Origin: Tetranychus cinnabarinus
Lineage: Eukaryota > Arthropoda > Arachnida > Trombidiformes > Tetranychidae
Length of the DNA: 64,000 nt
Reading direction: 5' to 3'
NCBI GenBank assembly: GCA_022266195.1
Contig: WHVY01000009.1
Span: 682,001 to 746,000 of the forward strand
This document shows, piece after piece, positions 40,901 to 55,900 of the stretch (its first letter is position 1; the number at the start of each line of letters is the position of its first letter). The notes under the pieces are model-generated. The model did not search any database, was not told where the DNA came from, and worked only from the letters and a program-made list of their open reading frames with translations. Made by a program: the position numbers and the translations under genes.

Positions 40901-43900
40901 GATAACTTTCATCTTTATGACATTTCACCAAAAAAAACTTTTCTCATTCATTCAACCATTTTCCTCTCTTTACCTATTCTCTATTAATTTTCAACTTTTA
41001 GTCTAAACTCTTTAAACATTCAAAGAAAAAAAGAGTTTCAATATCAACATTTAACTCGACCATGATAAGTGTAAACTTAAAGAAAAATTATTTATGAGCA
41101 GCAATTTTCTTCGCCTCTTTTCTTCCCTTTGCACCGAAAAAACAAACTCGACATTAAATTAAACACGAATTTCATGGTGAAAACGTTTTCAAGAGTTTAA
41201 CTTTTTACATTTTCTTCTTGTACTTGTATCATGAATAAATGAAGTTTGTCAAGCGATATCATTCAACAGTTGACATTACTGTTGACATGATTGATGTTTA
41301 GCTCAATTTGTTTAACAGGTTCGTTTGCTTTAGTAAGGTGAACGGAAAAGAGTCGACTTTTGGTCACTTTTTGGTTATTCAGTTTTTTGTGTTGGAATTT
41401 AGGTTTGCATTGACCTGTATTGATTTACTCTGGTTTCATGGTTTACACTTGAATAAACTGCTTTCCTTGTTCTGATTTCAAAGGCAAATACTGAAAGCTT
41501 ATTGATTCAATTGTTGAACAAGTTGAACATTATCTTGAGGGAAAATGAAAGTTGGTACAAATACACACTGTTAATGATGATGAGCTAATTAACTTTTATT
41601 TCTTCTCTTTTCCTTTTCATTCTATGCTATTTTTGACTAATCTATCAAAGTCATTAACGGCCAAGTCAAGGTTGATGTTTCTTCATCTTGTTAACCATTC
41701 ACATTGAACAAGATGAAAGTTTATTGGGAAAGGAAAGCAAATTTCAAGTCAATGAATGGTTATTATCGTAATTAATGAGCAAATGCTCGGCTTTTCATCT
41801 CATCAAATTGATCTGCTCTTAAATCCTGATTCAATCGATATCTTGTCTCTTACTGATAAATCGTCAAAATTTGCATCCAGCAGCATTCTTAGAAATATTT
41901 ATTTCGACATTCAGACCTTAGAAAAACCTTGCATCGCTCAATAAAACGCTTTCATTCTTCGCGATTGTTTCTTGCAGTTTTCGTATCCTCATGTCAATAA
42001 TATAATATATGCAATTGAGCATCTGGTTGTAGCTAATAAGGCGACCTTAAAACAATCAAAGTATTGGCAACAAACTGTCTCAATGCTCAACTCACGCAAA
42101 TGCTGATCGCTGAAAAAATCACAGAAAATGTTTTCTAAAACAACTTTATTCGTGCTTCTAAAACTCTGTTAAAACAAATGATTTAACATTCATTTCTTGA
42201 TTCATCTTGCACCATAAACTACTTTAAATTGATGCGGAAAGTAATTGCAATCGTTTTGCACTTTAAAACATTTTCGGTAAATTTTCAAATTCACCTTTAC
42301 ACTCGGTTTGTCTCAACTGTAAATGACGAACATAAGTTGATGATTAATCAATCAGCTTTTGAAAGAGTAAAGGAAAAAAGTAAAACAAGAGTTGAAAAAG
42401 TCTTCTATTAATACGCTCATTTCTCGAAAGGAAAGAAATAGCTTGAATAAACCTTCTTAATAGGATATAATAAAAGCTAATAGTTTCAAGATATTCTGTT
42501 AGTGATGTCCATTTAAAGTTGCAAGTCACAAAATGTGAGCTGAAAAACGAGGGAACAAGAAAGAAAGGAAAAAAAGTAAAATGAAGAAAAGTTGAACGGA
42601 AAATGTCTTAAAGCCAAGGATTTTGCTCTTTCCTCTTTTACTATTAGCTTTTGGTTACTTTTTCTTTCTTGCCTCAGAATTGTCTAAGCTCAATGTTATT
42701 CTTACGCTTTATTGGATGGAAACTTGTTTCGATTCATTTCTTTTTCTTCTTCTTGTTACCTTTTTTCTTCCTACGAAACCAAACTTCCAACAAGTTAATT
42801 GAAAATCGATAGTAAACTATTCGAAATAAACATTCTTCTTACAGCAACTTCACCCTTTACCTAACAAAGTATATACATTTCACCAAATATCCAAATGATT
42901 CCAATTTGGGTCAACTTTAACTTTAATCTTTTATCAAATTAAATCCAACGATATTGTTTCAATTGTAACATTCATTCCCAAGCGAAGAAAAAATATGAAC
43001 AAAGTAACTGAAAAACTAAACAATCTAATGAATTGAAAGTTTCCTGGAAAAGGAGAAAATCCATTTTTACCTTTCATTCATCAATTAGCTAATCAACTCT
43101 ACTTGATGCAACGAAAGGTTAACCAGCGAACGAAAGAAAAGTTAAGAAAAAGAAGAAAAATTTTCTCCTTTTATCTTGAAGATGAAGTTTCGTCTGAAGA
43201 TAGAATCGTTAATGCAAGTTGAAATATTGCTTTTTGCTTAAACAAACAAATGATGAGAAACTCGGTGTTTTATGGTAAAGTTTAAACAATTTGATCTGAT
43301 AATGAGAAAATGAATAAGATGAACAAGAATAAAAATGGATCGCTCAATGATTGTAATGATAATGCATTGGAAACTAATGATATATCTAATCCCTTTAGAA
43401 TAAGAATTTGCGAAAAAAGAAATTTAAACAGAAAAATTGGTGAAACTGACGCCAGTGATTCTTGAATGATAATGGCTTCCATTTTGTGAACTATTCATTT
43501 TACTTGCCTCTTACATGTGAGAAAAAGGTTGCAAAATGAATCTTTATTTTCTCATCAATTGCTCGACTAGGCTAAACTCATTCAATTTGATTCATTCTGA
43601 TTTATGCAATGATAACATCAATTTTCATGGGAATTTCATTGTTAGTCTCGCAACATTTTTTCTTCACCATTCCATTGATGCCTTTATCAACAGCATCATC
43701 ATTAACATGATAATCTTTCCAGCCATTTCAACTTCTTATTTCAAGAACATTTTACTTCAATTTAATAACAATTTATTCCATATTAATGAAAATTTCCAAC
43801 GAATTTTTTTTTCTTTTCTTAATTTAAAAATTCTTAAAAAAATTTCAACTTTTTCTTCCTTCTACATTCAAGTTATTGAATAATTTGCTATTTCAAATTC

Positions 43901-46900
43901 AACTCCCAGTTGGTTATCTAATTAACAGCCTTTTGTTCATCAGTCGAAAGCCAATTGAACTTAGTTGAAAAGGAATGTCAGAGAAAAGGAAAACTGGATT
44001 CATCCAGGGAATGAAGTCTGGAAGTTGGTGAGACTCGAATATTGTCGAAATGAAACTTTTAATACTTGATGAGTTGACATTTCGTTGACGTTTCTTAAAC
44101 TTGAGATTTTTTTCTTTTCTCTTTTTTCGCTACTTTTCACGTCAACGATTAAACATTTACTTGCAATTGTTGGTTGATTAATTAATATGGGAATGGTTTT
44201 TACCTCTTTTCTGGTTCATTTTACTAATTGTGATTGAGTAAATATTGTTTCGTCTTTTCATTGCATTACAGTTGTAAACTGGATTCCATTCAGTCTCATT
44301 TTATCCATTAATATATCGTTATGTTCAAACGAAGACAAAATATCAACTCGCTATCAAAAGTGTAAAGGTTAAATATAATGATGATAACAATGTTTGTCTC
44401 GGAACATTTTCCTTTTTCTCTCTCTCTTTTCGCTTTTTTCCTTCTATTTATTCAATGTCTTCCTTCATTGATCAAACAATATTGTTATTTATTTGAGCAT
44501 TATTTATCCATGTTTGTCAGTCTTAATTAGCTGTAATCTACTAATTCAATAAGAACACTTTTCTCTCTTTTAACCTTCTCTCTCTCTTTGCCTACCGTAA
44601 GTTTGGACTAATGTTTCGCCATCATTATGAGTCTCAAGATTGTTAACATCAATTTGGTAATTAACATGTTGTCATTTATTGATTTGTTGTCCATCGATTA
44701 AAAGCAATTGAACAAGACGAAATGGCAATAAATAATTGATTACATTGGTCTTGCTGGTGCTTACTGGGCATCTTTTTCACTCATCAATTATGTAACATTT
44801 GTGAGACAATTTCGCATTCGACAGTTATTAACATCCGAATAGACAATGATGGATAGTCTCAGGTATCATCAGGACATTGTTACTCAAGCACATGAGCAAA
44901 AATGCCGAATGGAAAACTGAAAAACTTTTCGTTTTTTCAATAAAAACTTAAGTCAAGAATGAATATTTATTTGCGACTTTGTGATATTCAGAGTCAAAGA
45001 GATAATGTTCCAACGTATGTTTAGGTGCAAGCTAGGTTATGCAGGTCGATATCTCTTTGGAAACGTCGAACTAATCAAATTTTGTTTCAATTTAAAAACA
45101 CTCCCGATTTTGATGTTAAACTAATTTTTTCCGAGTTTGTTGTTTCAATTTTGAATCATTATTCTTTAATAATGAGATACATTTATCCATACAATTCAAC
45201 ATTATGGACTCGATGATTGAATTTAAAATTGGCTTTATCAACTCAGTTCTTCTGTTTCTATGAGGTTTCTAATGATTAAAATGTTTTTTTTTGGAAATTT
45301 AAAATTCTTTTTTTAGGTGAGTTAAATTGGAGTTCATCAGCTTGTACTGTAAAGTGAATCAAATTGAGCAAATTTTTTGTTTGAACATAACAATGGTAAT
45401 GATAAATGGGTTTGAAATTAGATTGGTAAATAGGGTAAATAGAGAGCTGCAAGGTTTCACCTTTGGTGTCTGATTATAAAAAACTGGTTACAGGCAATAA
45501 ACTGGGAGTGAAACAAGGGAGTGAAAAGAAATTAGTTTACAACTGAATAGATTGAATCAATCAGAGCAACTGAAAATGAATCATTTAATATCGAGATTCA
45601 GGGAAATGAATTTTACTTTTGTTTTTATCGAACTTTCACAAAAAAGAATTAACAAAACTCAAAATTCAATGATCACTGAATCAATGGCGCAAGTTCAATC
45701 GATTAAATTTTAATAAATCATCACTAATATACATTGTAATTATCGCTGAAAACGAAATGGAAGCCAAAAAAAATCATGAAAATTAGAAACTCATTGTTGA
45801 GGGATAAGCATGAATTATGATAATTGCCATTTCATGCCCAAGTCTGACGCGTCTAAAAAGTTGAGATTTTTTGCTCTTCTTCCAACTTTGATCTGTTTTT
45901 TATCATTTTGAATGGAAAAGTATTTTTTCAAAGTTTCCCAAAAAATAGTTTAGCCAAAGTCTGACTGGATTCTGAATGAATTTAACAATGGATCGATAAG
46001 CCTTTGTTTTTACTGGCACAGAATGTGATTTAAAATCAAGTAGTCTTGATGAACATGAAATTGTTCAGTATTCTTGGTACATTGTAATACTTTTTTTTAT
46101 TAACCAACAAAACAACCATTAGTCCGATGATGATAAACAATTAGTTGATAAATTAATAGTAAAAACAGAGAGAAAAGTGTTGGAAGCAATATCATGGAGC
46201 AATAATTCAAAGAGGATCCTGGTGTGAAAAGATGAACAAGGATGGAAAAGGGAAGAAGGAAAGAAAAAAGTGTGTGGTCAATATAAATTCTTTTGGATCA
46301 TCAAGATAAAAAAGAAAATAAAAGTTGAACTGAATTGTAATTTAGTTCATGTTCCATGTTCCATCAACATTCCACCAAGTAATAAACAAGTATAAAAACA
46401 AGTTGAATCAACAAGAGAAAGAAAATGAAAAACAAAAGCATGTAATAACAAGAGACATTATCGCCATTGAGTTAAGACAATTATGATACTTTGTCTGGTT
46501 TTGTTGCCTTTGTTGTTGCTGATGCCGTTGATGGGTGGTAAAGCTTTAAACGATCATAATCATGATAATGAGGCTACATAAAATGATAAAAACAGTGATA
46601 ATTAAAAGTTGACTCGGATACAAAAGAGAATGTCATGAGTTTCGAATTTCTTCAACAATAATTTTTTAAATGCAATATTTTTTATACCATGCAGTAATAC
46701 TGATTTCATATTTTTTATCAAATATGAGCCAAATGGTGCAAAATACTTGACCATTGACAAGACTAGATAAATTATTTCCCGATCTATTTTAATTATGTTC
46801 AAGATAAGGGTGCTTTTCATATATGAATAAAAATAAATAGCGAAAAAACTGGTTAAACATCGGATTAATTAGTAAAATAAACTTATTTCGACTCCTGAAA

Positions 46901-49900
46901 GCTTGGCCGTATTTCGGGTGATTTCCGCTTCACTTACATCCACTGAAAATAAATTATACAAAGCTTGGCAAGTGATCGTGGGTCAACACGAGAATATTAT
47001 CAGTTATGATGAAATAACAACGGATGTTTTCAAGATTCGAACGCGCAAGGTTAATCAAGGTTAAATCTTTATTTGACCTCTAATTGACATTGTAAGGTGG
47101 TTTTCAATAACCGCGAAATTTTTCTTGCCTGTACATGTTAGTCACATGTTCACGGCCCATACTCGCTAAAGGATATGACTGATTCATACCGTTCAGTTAA
47201 TCTAGTTAATCAAGTAAATCAATTAATCAATTGCATTTATAAAAAATGTATTACTCTTTGTAATTGTAAGAGTTATGAACAGGTAACTAACATGTACAGG
47301 TTAGGAAAATTTTTTGGTTTTTGAAAACGACCTTCCAATGTCAATGAGAGGTCAAATAAAGATTTGACCTTGAATGACCTTGAGCGTTCGCATTATAGTT
47401 ATTCAATCTGACTAAGCTCATAGTTCAAGTCTGAGGCACTAACCATTCGTGAGTTATGCTTGCAAGAAGGCGTAAATTGAAAAAAAGTGAATGTAAATTA
47501 TAATAAGTTTATTGATTGAGCTGAAAAAAATGTGTTAGATAAAAGCAATGAAAATTGTGTTAAAATTATCACAATCATTATATCACAATAAGTCGATGCT
47601 TGATTATCAAAATCGTTAAATAAACATTTATCTTTGGTTGCCACATTATTATACCTTTCACTCGGTTGATGAAAGATAAAAAGAAGCCGTAAAAGTGAAC
47701 ATTTTTCTAATCATTTACCTTCCTGATTTATAGTAATTACCCTAAATCATTATAGTAATACCTTTATATCCATCAAAATTAATGTCACAAAGTTCAGCTA
47801 AAGTGGACCCAAATCTGGATTTAAATGACCGATATCCATAACAAAATAGGGTTCAGAAAATGATAAAAACGAAAATCAGCCGTGCATTAAAACGATTTTT
47901 AGTTTTGCATGGATGCTAACCACATTGTTACTTTGATAAATTTAAACTCTTCCAATGTCACCTCTTCGTGAAATATCGGGAAAGTATAGAGGAGCGCCAA
48001 CAATCAAATCACCGTTAATATCAGCAAGTAATATAGAGTAACCAAATTATTCGTTCATTTCTTGTCCTCTTAAAACTTGAAAACCATAAATGCTTGCAAG
48101 CTGTTCGGAGGCAGTAAAGTTTCAACGAGAAAATAGACCTAAAAAGCATAATTAAAGGTTTTTCTGTTCTAGCTAAGATTAAATATATTACACGATTATG
48201 TATCACCTTCTCTGTCGAACTGCTTGCAATGTAAATATGACGACTTTGAAGTAGTCACATGTTAACGACATATACTTGCTAAAGGATATGACTGATTCAT
48301 ACCGTTCAGTTAATCAATTGCATTTATAAAAAATGTATTTATCTTTCTAATTGTAAGAGTTATGAACATGTGTCTAACATGTACAGGTCGAGAAAATTTT
48401 TTGGTTCTTGAAAATGACCTTCCAATGTCAATTAGAGGTCAAATAAAGATTTGACCTTGAATAACATTGAGCTTTCGTACTTAAAGTTGTTATGTCTGCA
48501 CAAGCTTATGGTTCAAGTCTTAAGTCAGTTGCTCAAACCGTTCGTGAGTTTTGCCTGCATACAGGCGTAAATTGAAAAAAAACGCTGGATACTTGTGAGT
48601 GTAAATCGAAATAAGTTTATTGATTGTGCTGAAAGAAATGTATTAGATAAAAGCAATGAAAATTGTGCAAAAATTACATCACAATAAATCGATGCTTGAT
48701 TAGCACAATGGTTAAATAAACATTTAACTTTGGTTGACCTTTCACTTGATTGATGAAAGATAAAAAGAAGCCGTAAAGGTGAACATTTTTCTAATCATTT
48801 TACCTTCCTGACCTACCTTTCTTACAGTGTTAATTGTAAAGCCGTGAAGGCATTTTGAGCGCACAGTTCATTAATTCCTGAGAAAATCTATTTATTTCCA
48901 AATTTTCAGATCAATAAACAATTCCGTTCTAAAGATATAGCCGTTTACTTTTCCACCTAACCGTTTGTACACATTGTATTACCTAATATATACCTTTTAA
49001 TCGATAAAGGAAAGACGAACCAGATGAACTTGAGTCATCTGGTTAGATATTGAAGTCATCTGAGTTGTCCTAAGAGATATAGAGATGAAACTTTTTTCTC
49101 GTCGGTACAAGCAGACAGGTCGGTAATAATTAAATAAGTAAATCTAATACTTGTTGCCATAATGCCGAAGTCACTCCATCTTGCAACCAGATTTGATCCA
49201 ATATTCAGTAACAGAGTCTGAAAATCCAACACTTGAGTAATTCTTAAATCTTTTGTGCAAATAGCATTTAAAAAAGCTATTGCATCAGCTTCCAGTCTTC
49301 AGCAAAAACATGAAATATTCGTGTTAAGATAAGCACGATGTTGCGTGATTTATTGAGAATTTGCAAGATTTACAAAAAAAAACTGAAAATTGTGCAAAAA
49401 GAAAAAGTTTCACAAAAAAATTCAAAACTAAACTGCATCTCGATTCATCCAATTTATTGATAATCTTTTCCTTTGCATTATTCCTCGCTTTAAAATGTAA
49501 CAAACATAAATCGTCGGCTTAAAAGTTTCGCATTAATGACTTTCCAAACAAGAGATTTAACTTTGTTCCAGTAAAGTTAATCATTGATAATCATCTTTGC
49601 GAACTCGAACCAGTTTCTACTCAACAAAAGTACAACTGAACCTTTTGACAAGAGCAAGACTTTTCCGCTCAACAAGCAAGAAGCAAAACCTCAAAAAGTA
49701 AACGCAAAAGTTGACTAAAAATATTCAGCATTTAAATGAGCAAAAAGTCGATGAAATTCAATGAAAGATTTCAATGAAAAGAGTTGATCAAAAAGGCATT
49801 TTCAGGTGAAAAATAAAGAGACTAAAAGTAATTGTTCATTTAATCAACTAATTACCATTCAATCAAACTAATTGAAAAGCCTTTACAGTCCAATTGATTT

Positions 49901-52900
49901 GCAGTCAAATATCACCAAGGGAAAGCAAGCAACCCATTGAAGCAGCAAGTGATTTGATAAAAAAGATCAAACAAATTGAAGAGACTGAAAAAAAAGTTGA
50001 AATGAGTTTTGGAATAATTGAATTTAATGAGAAAAAAGGAAACAAAGTGATTTGAATAATGACGCTAAAACATGCGACAATGAGTTTGATTATAAACTCG
50101 TCAAAATATCATTTTTACCTTTCATGGTAAAACAGTTTAAAATGATTAATGTTGACTGATTGTTAACATTTTCACTAGAAAATTACTCTGCACTTGATGT
50201 TTCCAATTTCATGTTTCCTTTGAATCATGTTCAAGATTTTCGCTTTTTTCTTCTCCTTCCATTACTTTTACATTTTATTTCTTCTGTTGAACATTTTTTT
50301 CCCTTCTTTTCAACTCTTTACTCCAGTTAATCATCCAATGAATTTACTATTGAACTTCTAAACTTAACACTGTTTACTTTTCCTTTTCTCTTCTGAACAT
50401 TTTCTCATTTTCTCGTCATATTAGTTACCAGAAAGTTTCTCTCTCAGTCAATGGTACAAATGTCAAAAACAAGTGTCAAAAGAATGACTTTGATTGTATA
50501 ATGTTTTGGTAAATTTCAACGACAATAGCAATCATTCCTCTTTAACCATCAGCGGTGGAAAGTCAAAATTTAGACTCGAAAGGTTCATCTTAATAACATG
50601 CCTTGTCAACCTTAAAAATACAGTTTTCATTTACTTCGATTTTCCTTCAAACTTTTCTTTTCTATACTTCAATTAGTTGTGATTGATTCAAGGAATAAAG
50701 TTGTGTTCGAAAATAATTGTGAATATTTCGATTCAGTGAACTTTTTGTGCTTCGATAAACTTTGAATTATTTTGACCAATTTTCCCATGTAAGGAATTAC
50801 TTGCTGGCAGAAAATGTTTATCAATATGATGACCACGATTCATTATAATTGACTTATTCTGTTGTTGATTGGGTCAGAATTTTTACTCTTGCCTTTTCCT
50901 TCATCTTCTTTAGACAAAGGAATTGATTTGCTTTCAACACCTTCAAACATGATGATAATGATGATGATAAATTGAATGAACAACATGCAGGGAGAATGCT
51001 GAGAAAGGTGCAAAAAAGCTTAAAATTAAGGTATAAAGGTTGGAACGAGAGTAAAATCGAAATACAAAAATCTGTTTTACTGTAAAAGTCAATTCAATTG
51101 TTGGAAGATGATGATGAGAGAAGATGATGAAAGAGAGATTGTTGAAGATGGAGAAGATGGAATCGAAACATGTTGCCTTTTACTTTACAAATCATTGGAT
51201 TAAATCAAATTGACTTTCTATGGAACAATATTGCTTTAAATTTGGACATTTCTTCTTCTTCTTCGTTTCTTCTTTTCTTTTTCCTCCATCTTCATTATCG
51301 TTACTTTATCTTTGCTTGCTTTTAGTTCTGTTTAACCTTTCTACAATCACATCAGGATCCATTAAATCAGCAAATGTATTAAGAAATGGAAACCAAAGTT
51401 AATCAAAGAGCAGAAACAAATTGACTCACCATCAATGGTGTACAATGGGGAAACTGGATTCCACCAACTCTCAAACTTTTCTCACCTCTTATAAATCTTG
51501 TCAGTCTTTGTCATTCAGTTATATTAACTTGATTTGTTCATCGACGCTGAAAAGCTTTACATTGATCGAGTTAAAATTGGCCCACTAGAAAAGAATACGG
51601 TTAGAAAGGTTGTTTATTGTACACTTGATATGCATATCTTTTATAACGAGCCGATTTTCATTCAGTTTATTCAGTCAAAAGCACAACGTTACCGAGAATA
51701 TTTTTCTAACTTAACTGGTAAAGGTTAAGACTGTCTGTACTGACAAGGGGCGCCCAATTGATACGATTTTTTCGATTTTTTTATGGTTTATATTGTTGAG
51801 GACGAAAAATAATTAGACACTCATTCTGGCTTTTTTAAGCTTTTTTTAATGCGTGGTTATTGATATTTTAGCATTTTAGTTAAAGATAGTAATGCATTGT
51901 AGTCAATGAGAAGCACATACAGTAAAACATTGTTAGTTAACTTAAGATGGATAAAAACACTTTTAAGCTACTCTCCAGGTCTTGTTTGATCAAGAAAGGT
52001 TTGAGAAAAACGTTTGGCTAATTTCTGATTAGTTTTGATTAAGTTAACTTTAATACGTTCACATCGATAATCAATGCTTTCCATTTTCTCTGCAGTCTTA
52101 TTCGTAATCAGAAACTTTATAAACAATTCATAATCTTTTCTTTTTTTTAATTTTATCAAACTTTATCTCATGTCAAAAGTATGCATCATCTTTAACCAAT
52201 TTTTGGTAATTTTTCTCCTTGAAAATGGACTTCAGTTCATCCACCTGCATAAAAGCATAGATAAAAAGAATGTATAAAAAATGAAAATCCCGATCATGAT
52301 AGTAATAGCTTCTCTCCTTATTTGCTATCTCATGATTAAGAAACTCGATCTTTGGCATCGTATTTTAATCATGGATACTTTTGATGCAGTGGTATAACAT
52401 TTATCAATACCTATTTCCTGATTGTCTAGACAGAATAAGATGTATATCAAATTCATCCAAAGAAAGCCCAAATTCTCAAAATATTTCATTTATTAACCTG
52501 TACTTGCAAACCTTTGACCCTTACCTTTGGCATTAACTTTTTTTCTTGAAACTCTATCATAGTCTCTCTTGAAAAAATGAAGTTTTGTATCAAATATTTC
52601 ATTTGCTTCCATGTTCAAAAAAGTGTTGTTTTTATTTCTCTTCATTTTCAATTCCTTTTGGAGCCGCAATTTTTTTTAAATTTTTCTTTTTTAGGTTGTT
52701 TGTTTTGGTCATCTTGCTTTTCTTGTCCTTTAGTTGACAAAAAAAGAGAATCTTTTTGTTGAAATTAGATTTTGGAAAACCTGATTGGCACTCAATAAGA
52801 GAATGAATAAAAAGAAAAGCAGGAAACTAAAGAGTAAAAATATATCGAAAAAAGTTCTGACAGGAAAATTCTGTAAATACAATTCAATGCACCCTTGCAA

Positions 52901-55900
52901 TTGAATCACGTTTCAATGTTTCTTGTTTTTTACTCTCTCTTTACCTGAACAGTTTCACCGACTGTTTCCATTCCTCTTCCTAATATTCATTCCCATCGGT
53001 TCCAACTTCATCATCTTTCATCATGACAATCTTTACCTAAACTTTTTTCACTTCTCTTTATCTCTTTCTCTTCCCTTTACGTCCAGAATTTTTGAAACAA
53101 AATTCTCTTTCTTTTATTCTGATTCACAATTGATACCCTTTATCTACTCTATAAAGCAAACAATGAGAATCACAAAAAATGAAACAAACCATTAACAATC
53201 AGATAATGAGTTGAAATTTTTTTCTCATTTAAATAATTATTTCAATTTTACTTTTACAATGAAACTTTTTTTTCTTATCAATTTTAATTGCAAAATTTGA
53301 AAACGCTTTTGGCAGATGAAAGTTGCAAATGAAGTTTGCTTGAACACAGTTTCAAGTTGAGAGAATTTCATTTACAATTTTTTCTTCTCTTCATTTTCAT
53401 AATGAAACTGTTTTCTGTTCAATTTAGGATTCACTTTCGATTCCAGTCGAGTAAATAATGAAATTCATCAAACTTGATCAACTCAATGGTCAACTCGAAT
53501 CAGCGATTACTTTCATTTTTTCAACTTTGATAAATGATGGACAAACTTGAACCAATTTTGTTGATCGTTTATCAAATTGTGTGGAAAGTTAATGATGAAA
53601 AATTGAAAATTAAAGACGAATGTTGATCAAAAGTGAATGTGAAAAGTTGCTGGTTAAGTGAAATTGTTTTTTTGCATCAAATGTTTAATGAGATAACTTT
53701 TCTTTGATTCAATCGAAAGGCTTTAGGTTACTACATTAACCTTTTACTTTAATCATTGAAATGAGCAAAAGCCATTTTATATTCTCATTACTGTTTCAGC
53801 TATAACTGAATGCGCAAGTTAAATTGGTGAGTAAACACTTCGTTGACCATTTAATTTGAACAGATTTTTGTCCTTTCTTTCTGTTCATTTCCATAAAATG
53901 TCCATTTAACTGTTGTTTATATCAAACTCATGAGCCAGAATAAAACAGTAAAAAGTAATGATCCGAGTAAAGCATTGGAATCATTTTTATACTAACAATT
54001 GAATTTAACGTGGAAGAAAAAGTTGCAGCTTGAATGAAAATCGAGTTTACTTTGAGACAGTTCAATGTCATGATGAAATGATACACAAAAAAGTAAGCTC
54101 AGTTAATGTCAAACAATTTTGTCAAAAGTTTTAGTTCTGCTTACAATTTTAAATGTTACTTTTTACATTGGACTCTATCACTTCTTCTAACGAGAAAGGT
54201 CTGCTTTATCAGATTTACAATGAACATTAGATTCAATGTGTGACCATGTTTAAGTTAATTTCTGTAGAGTTCGTTTTTAAAGTAAATTTTATTTGAAATG
54301 GAAGAATAAGAAAAAACTTGTTTCTACAATAGAAGGATTGCCAACTGGCTTAAAGTAAAACAAAAGTTCCTTTTTAAAGACCTTTGAGTCCTCGTTGTGG
54401 AGCGTTAAGGGTTATGACGGTAGATTAGTGAGGTATTCTGGACTGGGATTTACTTGTACTCAAAATGAGTACTCAAAATGAGCTCTCATAGTGAGCTCTC
54501 AGATTGAGCTTTCAGATTGAGCCCTCATAATGAGCCCTCGGGCTGAGATTTAGCTTGAGCTACTCCATTTGAGCTTTCAACGAGGAAAATAAGGCTTGGA
54601 ACAGTTCAATTTCCTTCTTTTCAAATGAAGAAAATATCTGCGAAAATTATTTATCGATAATTTTTTTAGACAAAAATTGGTTTAACTTGGAAAGAGTTGA
54701 GAGGAGAGGTGACAAACAAGTGACAAAAGCATGATTTACTAAAACGATTGCGTCAAATCTTTTGCTTCGACATTTTGTTATTGAAACCAACCCACATCGA
54801 GTTATCAATCGAACTGGACGGTATAAAGACTAACTTCTTCTTAAATTCCAAGGGTCGTTCAACATTTGATAACACGAGTTAGGAGTTTGTAACGCCTTGC
54901 TTGTTTCACTCCTTTTGATGATTTCGGTGTTTGAATGCTCGAAGACTATAAAACTTGTGAGTTTTCCAAGTGTTGCAAATTTTCTGTTTTACTTGACTTG
55001 CAAGTTTGAAAGAATTAGAGTTTTGAGATTTTCAAAATGCTCTTGAGTTTCGGGTTAATATTTGTTGTGTACTTTTAACTGAAAAGAAGCAAAAAATGCT
55101 ATCCCAAACGTCTGACCATTCAAGTTTAATTGAAATCAAATTGTTATCCTTCAATTGATTAATGATGATTCAATTGATTAGTCTCAATGGTGACATGGAA
55201 ACAAATGAAACTCTGAAATTTTTCCCTTCTTTTTCTTTCAACCTCATTTCTACAAAAACTTGAAACTTTCCCTGCACCTTTCATGATCCTGTTCAATCTC
55301 AATTGAAAATGATTGCATTCACATCCTGTTCATAAACATGAAAAACAACATGAAATGAAAGTAAAGAAAAAAGCATTTATGTTTTGTCTTTTCACAAACT
55401 CATATATTTATAAATAAATGGTTATAAGTCAATTCACTGTATACGTCTGGATGTGATATGGTTTATAAACATGATGCATTCATATCTCTGACTCTTTTCA
55501 GTTTACTTTTCCTTTCCTTTTCAAGTGCAATTTTTTCTTGTTGCTGCTGCCTTTTTTCATCATTAAATGAACCATTGGACAATGATAATGATAAATAAGC
55601 TCTTCATTTTTTTTCATACTTTGATATTTATTTGTCCGTCTCTTTACTATTACATCATCAAAGTCAAGTATTTATCCACAGCTTTGGTTGTTTGCCAAAG
55701 AAGAGCGAATCAAAAGAAAAGGTACTTTTTTCGTTGCCTCTTCGTTCGCCTTTTCACCTTGAAAATCAATTATTCTACTTATCTGCACGTTATTGGAACG
55801 TGAACAGATTAAAAATTATCTCTTTTCTCCTTTTCCTGTTCCTTTATCAACATCATTAAGCCTGTCAACTCTAAATCAACCATCAATTTTGTTTTCTCAT

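Noticed and set aside
51534..51728. 64-codon plus-strand frame with coding-like composition.
   Set aside because: It starts with TTG, no splice sites join it to the mGluR, and no motif is recognised.
51968..52358. Two minus-strand frames (61 and 63 codons) that look like parts of one lysine-rich protein.
   Set aside because: They are in different frames and match no family I know; possibly an old pseudogene, but not supportable.
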